Shown here: positions 6,584 through 9,084 of the stretch, in pieces | How the letters are laid out: each line of letters begins with the position of its first letter | Position numbering within the stretch: the first letter of the stretch is position 1 | Assembly (NCBI GenBank): GCA_024640485.1 | Contig: JAHEEY010000170.1 | Coordinates: forward strand, 1-9,084 | Source of the DNA: Chloroflexota bacterium | GTDB taxonomy: Bacteria; Chloroflexota; Anaerolineae; Promineifilales; Promineifilaceae | Reading direction: 5' to 3' | DNA length: 9,084 nucleotides | The notes under the pieces: generated by a model | Told to the model about the DNA's origin: nothing | The model's input: only the letters and a program-made list of their open reading frames with translations | Database searches by the model: none | Made by a program: the position numbers and the translations under genes

Positions 6584-7624
6584 CTAGCCAGTCTGCCGGG
6601 TCGCCCAGGCGAACCGCAGCCGGCGCCAGATCTGATTTGGATAAAAGCTGGCGTACGGCAGCAGCAGCTGCCAGCTGATCTGCCGGTTGAACAGCTGCCG
6701 GCCCGAGGCAAGGGAGCCGAAAGCCGATAAGGAAGATCGATTGGCCAAATAGCCAATCAAACGCCGGCGGATTGGTCCGACACCCAAAGTGGATAATAGA
6801 TCGCCCGGCAGTCTTGCCCCCAGAGCCATCTGGACCGCCAGCAGCGCCGTGTAAACGATGTAGTTGACCTTGAACAGCTTGGCCCGGCTGGCCAGCTGGT
6901 TCCAATCCATTTGCGGGTAGGCGGCGACCGTCTCGGCGATATCGCACAGCGCTTTCAGCCGGAAGTACCGTTTGCGGCAGCTGTTGATGCACAGGCTGAT
7001 CAGCATGTCATCGGCCCGCATGACGGAGACCGGCTGTCCCTGCAGCTCAGCCCCCTCCGAATCGGCCCAAATCTGGTCGAAATCCACCGGCAGCGCCCCG
7101 TTCATGATGATGTCATGGTGTGTCATGAAATCATACTCGATGCCGTACCCGTCCAGGTGAGGGACGTACTTGCCTCCCATCTCTTCGCGAGTGGCCCGCA
7201 GCACCAGATCGACATCATGGGGGACGGTATACCACGGCTGCTCGTAGACCAGCAAATCCAGCGCCCCTCCTTTGATGATCATCACCTCGATCCCTTGTTC
7301 ATGAAACTCAGCCAGCGCCTTTGCCAGCCGGGTAGCCTGCCTCTTCTTGAGGATAGCGTATCGGGCAGCTTGCAGCTTGAAGCGGTGAAGCACCGCATCC
7401 GGCACCGGCATGCCGCTCTGCGCGCAGCGTTGCAAGTTGACATAAATGAGAGGGGCCACGCTGTGGTCGGTGGCGGTGTCGAACATCTGGTCCCAATCGA
7501 ACTCTTCTTCACGGCTAATCGCCGCCGCTCGCTGCAGATGTTCCGGCCCACATGCCTGACGGGTGCAGGTCAGCAGAAAACGGTCCACCGGACTCAATGC
7601 TGCCAGGAACTCATTACCCATCAT
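6584..7624 (-). CDS. NTP_transf_5 family nucleotidyltransferase-fold protein
   Basis: A 346-residue soluble protein resembling the NTP_transf_5 family (PF14907), whose members have a nucleotidyltransferase fold and mostly unknown substrates. The core signature is VMIIKGGALDLLVY (114-127) followed by HDVDLVL (136-142), with Asp137 and Asp139 as likely metal ligands; Asp181 in VDFD is a candidate third carboxylate. The arginine that, as I recall, often stands four residues before the first Asp is Thr133 here. The rest, about 200-346, looks helical. The start ATG at 7624 overlaps the protease stop (ATGA), a sign of translational coupling; a second ATG at 7621 is equally possible. The longer frame starting at 7750 is rejected because it would overlap the protease by 130 bases. 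Family members are found near RiPP-maturation and polysaccharide genes. Activity untested. Confidence 0.8.
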   Translation of the reverse strand: MMGNEFLAALSPVDRFLLTCTRQACGPEHLQRAAAISREEEFDWDQMFDTATDHSVAPLIYVNLQRCAQSGMPVPDAVLHRFKLQAARYAILKKRQATRLAKALAEFHEQGIEVMIIKGGALDLLVYEQPWYTVPHDVDLVLRATREEMGGKYVPHLDGYGIEYDFMTHHDIIMNGALPVDFDQIWADSEGAELQGQPVSVMRADDMLISLCINSCRKRYFRLKALCDIAETVAAYPQMDWNQLASRAKLFKVNYIVYTALLAVQMALGARLPGDLLSTLGVGPIRRRLIGYLANRSSLSAFGSLASGRQLFNRQISWQLLLPYASFYPNQIWRRLRFAWATRQTG

Positions 7625-8199
7625 CGCCACCGTGAGAACAGCAGTTGAAGTAGTTTGAGCAGAAGAGTGAAGGGAGCGTGGAACAGCCGGCTGGCCGCAC
7701 GCGTGATCCGGTTGGAGCTGGTTCCCCACAAACGCCGCCGGACTGCCCACAGGCCGCCGTATACCTTGTTCCAGGCCAGCATGATTATGGCGATGAGCCA
7801 GCCAAGCCGGCGCCAGAACGGGGTGTCCAGGGAGAGCTCCCTGCCGCCTCGCCGGATCAGCAGCACCCGGCCCAAGATCTCCGCCGCCGGCACCAGCGGG
7901 TCCGGACGGAGCACATTGTCTCCTTTAGTAAGGAACTGGCTCGCGCCATCGGCTGTATTGCGGGACAGCATCCGGTGGGCGACCAGCTGATTCCCCTGCC
8001 GGAACACCAGTATGTCCCCTCTGCCAGCCTGAGCCAGGCCGTGGCTGACCAGGATTTGGTCCCCTTCCCGGATGAGGGGCAGCATACTACGGCCGCTGAT
8101 GGGCAGAAAATGCTCCCCTTCCGCCTGCCGCCACAGCGCCAAAGCCGCTTCCAGTATGCGGCTGGGAATTGGTTCGAGTGGGGTGGTCGGTGCGGGCAT
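7621..8199 (-). CDS. Signal-peptidase-like serine protease (S24/S26), Ser-His-Asp type
   Basis: A 192-residue protein with the LexA/signal-peptidase fold. The motifs are, in order, SGRSMLPLI with nucleophile Ser38; EGDQILV (45-51); GRGDILVF (59-66); VAHRM with His76; and TKGDN with Asp95, Asp100 following. Histidine at the second position and the TKGDN box are characteristic of archaeal/ER-type (Sec11, SipW) enzymes; bacterial LepB uses lysine there. The N-terminus (1-30) is not hydrophobic, so the usual membrane anchor is missing. A hydrophobic segment (about 133-145) and a second hydrophobic stretch (about 172-188), both amid arginines, are at the C-terminus instead. No clear ribosome binding site precedes the ATG at 8199; a strong hairpin does. 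It overlaps the nucleotidyltransferase gene by four bases. The substrate is unknown. The nearby C25 protein is a possible but unproven target. Confidence 0.82.
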   Translation of the reverse strand: MPAPTTPLEPIPSRILEAALALWRQAEGEHFLPISGRSMLPLIREGDQILVSHGLAQAGRGDILVFRQGNQLVAHRMLSRNTADGASQFLTKGDNVLRPDPLVPAAEILGRVLLIRRGGRELSLDTPFWRRLGWLIAIIMLAWNKVYGGLWAVRRRLWGTSSNRITRAASRLFHAPFTLLLKLLQLLFSRWR

Positions 8200-8220
8200 A
8201 GGTCGGCTAAGGAAGATTCT

Positions 8221-8259
8221 GCGGCAGGCCTGCCCCTGTCGAACTGGCAGGCCCGCCGC
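8221..8259 (-). other. Long GC-rich hairpin between the C25 gene and the protease gene
   Basis: Two 14-base arms (8221-8234 and 8246-8259) pair with a single G-T mismatch around an 11-base loop. The left arm contains the perfect 12-base palindrome GGCAGGCCTGCC (8223-8234). The hairpin starts 11 bases after the C25 stop codon and ends 21 bases before the protease ATG. On the - strand it is followed by AGAATCTTCCTT and not by a clean T-run, so it may be a leaky terminator, an mRNA-stabilising structure or a repeat element. Confidence 0.6.
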
Positions 8260-8270
8260 TGATTGTTGTG

Positions 8271-9084
8271 CTACTGCCGAATAATGGTCGGCAGGAAGAC
8301 GAAGTACTCATCCACGGCAGTGAAGGTGACTTGCAGCGGCGCCGCCAGCCCGTTGCCGGCGAGATCCTTTCCGGCCGAGACCGTGAAGGTGTACTGCTGC
8401 CCTGGCACAAACTGTTCGCTGCTGTGGCTGAAGGTCGCGGTCTGATTGGCTACATCCCAGGTAAGCGGGCCTGCCACCGCTGGCGTAATCTGGAAGCTGA
8501 CCGAATCAGGCCGCATCGGTTCGCTGAAGTTGACCGTCAGCGCGGCGTCCAAGGGAACGTCGGTGGTCGCGCCGCCTTGTATGCTGATGCCGCCGGTTGG
8601 CGGCGTGCCGTCGCTGTCAACCGTGAAGGACCAGCTGTTGGGCACCAGGCCGGTTCCCAGGCTGTTCCCCAGCCGGTCTTGGCCGCTGATTGTCAGGTTC
8701 AGCGTCACCCCAGGCGTGAAATCATCGTGGTCGAAGGTAGCGATGGTATTGTCCGAATTCCAGGTCGCGGTGTAGACAGTGGAGCCTGAATCGGTCAAAT
8801 TCACCGTGGTTGTGGACAGCGGCTTGCTGAACCGGATTTGTATCGGTTCGTCGATGGGCACGCCCACGGCGGCATTCGCCGGCACTGCGTCCTCCAGGTA
8901 TGGGTAGTTGGCGGGAATGCCGATCTTCATCGCCGGGTCGCCGAAAAGGACAAAGGTGTTGACCAGATCGCCCCAGCGGCTGTTCGCGGCGTAGGTCGAA
9001 ATCTTGGCTGCCGTAGTTGCTGTACCCAGGTCATAAATGTCATCCTGGAATATGAAATCATAGAACTCGCCCAGGATGAACTGG
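8271..9084 (-). CDS. Gingipain-like (C25) secreted protein, C-terminal part
   Basis: The gene runs in from the right edge; 270 codons plus the stop are visible. The frame stays open from 9083 to the stop at 8271, so the Met at 8930 is internal. Visible residues 1-52 include a segment QFILGEFYDFI and then LVNTFVLFGDPAMK, which matches the end of the C25 (gingipain) catalytic domain; the catalytic His-Cys pair would be outside the window. Two SbsA-type Ig-like repeats (Big_5) follow, about 62-155 and 165-255, each with an IRFSKPL or VNFSEPM strand and a D-x-x-GN turn (DRLGN, DLAGN). The protein ends in EYFVFLPTIIRQ, a hydrophobic stretch with a basic residue near the end. It is probably secreted or held at the cell surface. 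No signal peptide can be judged here. C25 assignment rests on the GDPA region only. Confidence 0.78.
   Translation of the reverse strand, partial: QFILGEFYDFIFQDDIYDLGTATTAAKISTYAANSRWGDLVNTFVLFGDPAMKIGIPANYPYLEDAVPANAAVGVPIDEPIQIRFSKPLSTTTVNLTDSGSTVYTATWNSDNTIATFDHDDFTPGVTLNLTISGQDRLGNSLGTGLVPNSWSFTVDSDGTPPTGGISIQGGATTDVPLDAALTVNFSEPMRPDSVSFQITPAVAGPLTWDVANQTATFSHSSEQFVPGQQYTFTVSAGKDLAGNGLAAPLQVTFTAVDEYFVFLPTIIRQ

Noticed and set aside
6911..7648. A 245-codon open frame on the + strand
   Set aside because: It lies opposite the nucleotidyltransferase gene, which has recognisable motifs and a coupled start. The + frame shows no domain and no ribosome binding site of note.
7625..7750. An N-terminal extension of the nucleotidyltransferase to a start at 7750
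   Set aside because: It would overlap the protease coding sequence by 130 bases, and the added residues do not resemble the family. The ATGA overlap start at 7624 is far more natural.
7678..8262. A 194-codon open frame on the + strand
   Set aside because: It is antisense to the protease gene with its Ser-His-Asp motifs; no protein-like pattern was seen.
8271..8930. A complete short gene of 219 codons beginning at the Met at 8930
   Set aside because: The frame remains open to the window edge and the upstream residues contain the NTFVLFGDPA segment typical of C25 proteins, so this Met is internal and the gene is cut by the edge.
1..9084. CRISPR arrays, tRNA/rRNA genes, transposases, integrases or phage genes
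   Set aside because: No spaced direct repeats, cloverleaf-like segments or recognisable recombinase motifs were seen on either strand.

Overview
The window reads as a piece of a GC-rich bacterial chromosome, most likely from the phylum Chloroflexota (Anaerolineae-like lineages). The lineage call is an inference. It rests on a secreted C25-type protein with SbsA-like Ig domains ending in a hydrophobic 'YFVFLPTIIRQ' tail, a tail type I associate with Chloroflexota exported proteins, and on the kinds of transporters and tungstoenzyme present. No rRNA, tRNA, CRISPR array, insertion sequence or integrase was seen.

Left part (1-4451, + strand): an AT-rich promoter/leader carrying a clear sigma70-type promoter and an operator-like palindrome is followed by three consecutive major facilitator exporters of the DHA3 (MFS_3, MefA/EntS-like) type. 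Genes 1 and 2 are obvious paralogues, both 433 aa and 26 bp apart. Gene 3 is more divergent and lies 109 bp further on with no convincing promoter of its own. A perfect 12-bp hairpin followed by T residues ends the group, so the three are probably one transcription unit.

Middle (4475-6555, + strand): a single tungsten-type aldehyde:ferredoxin oxidoreductase family enzyme has its own probable promoter and a strong terminator. No ferredoxin subunit or cofactor gene accompanies it.

Right part (6584-9084, - strand): reading leftward, there is the C-terminal part of a gingipain-like (C25) secreted protein that enters from beyond the right edge. A long GC-rich hairpin follows. Next comes a small signal-peptidase-like serine protease of the Ser-His-Asp (archaeal/ER, SipW-like) type without the usual N-terminal membrane anchor. 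Its stop codon overlaps the start of a NTP_transf_5 family nucleotidyltransferase-fold protein (ATGA overlap), which converges on the oxidoreductase gene.

How the parts relate: the exporters probably form one efflux unit controlled at the palindrome, and the oxidoreductase is an independent single-gene unit. The protease/nucleotidyltransferase pair is translationally coupled and sits downstream of the C25 protein. Its role is not known to me. Several natural start codons are better placed a few codons inside the longest open frames, because the first possible start lies within or upstream of the Shine-Dalgarno sequence.
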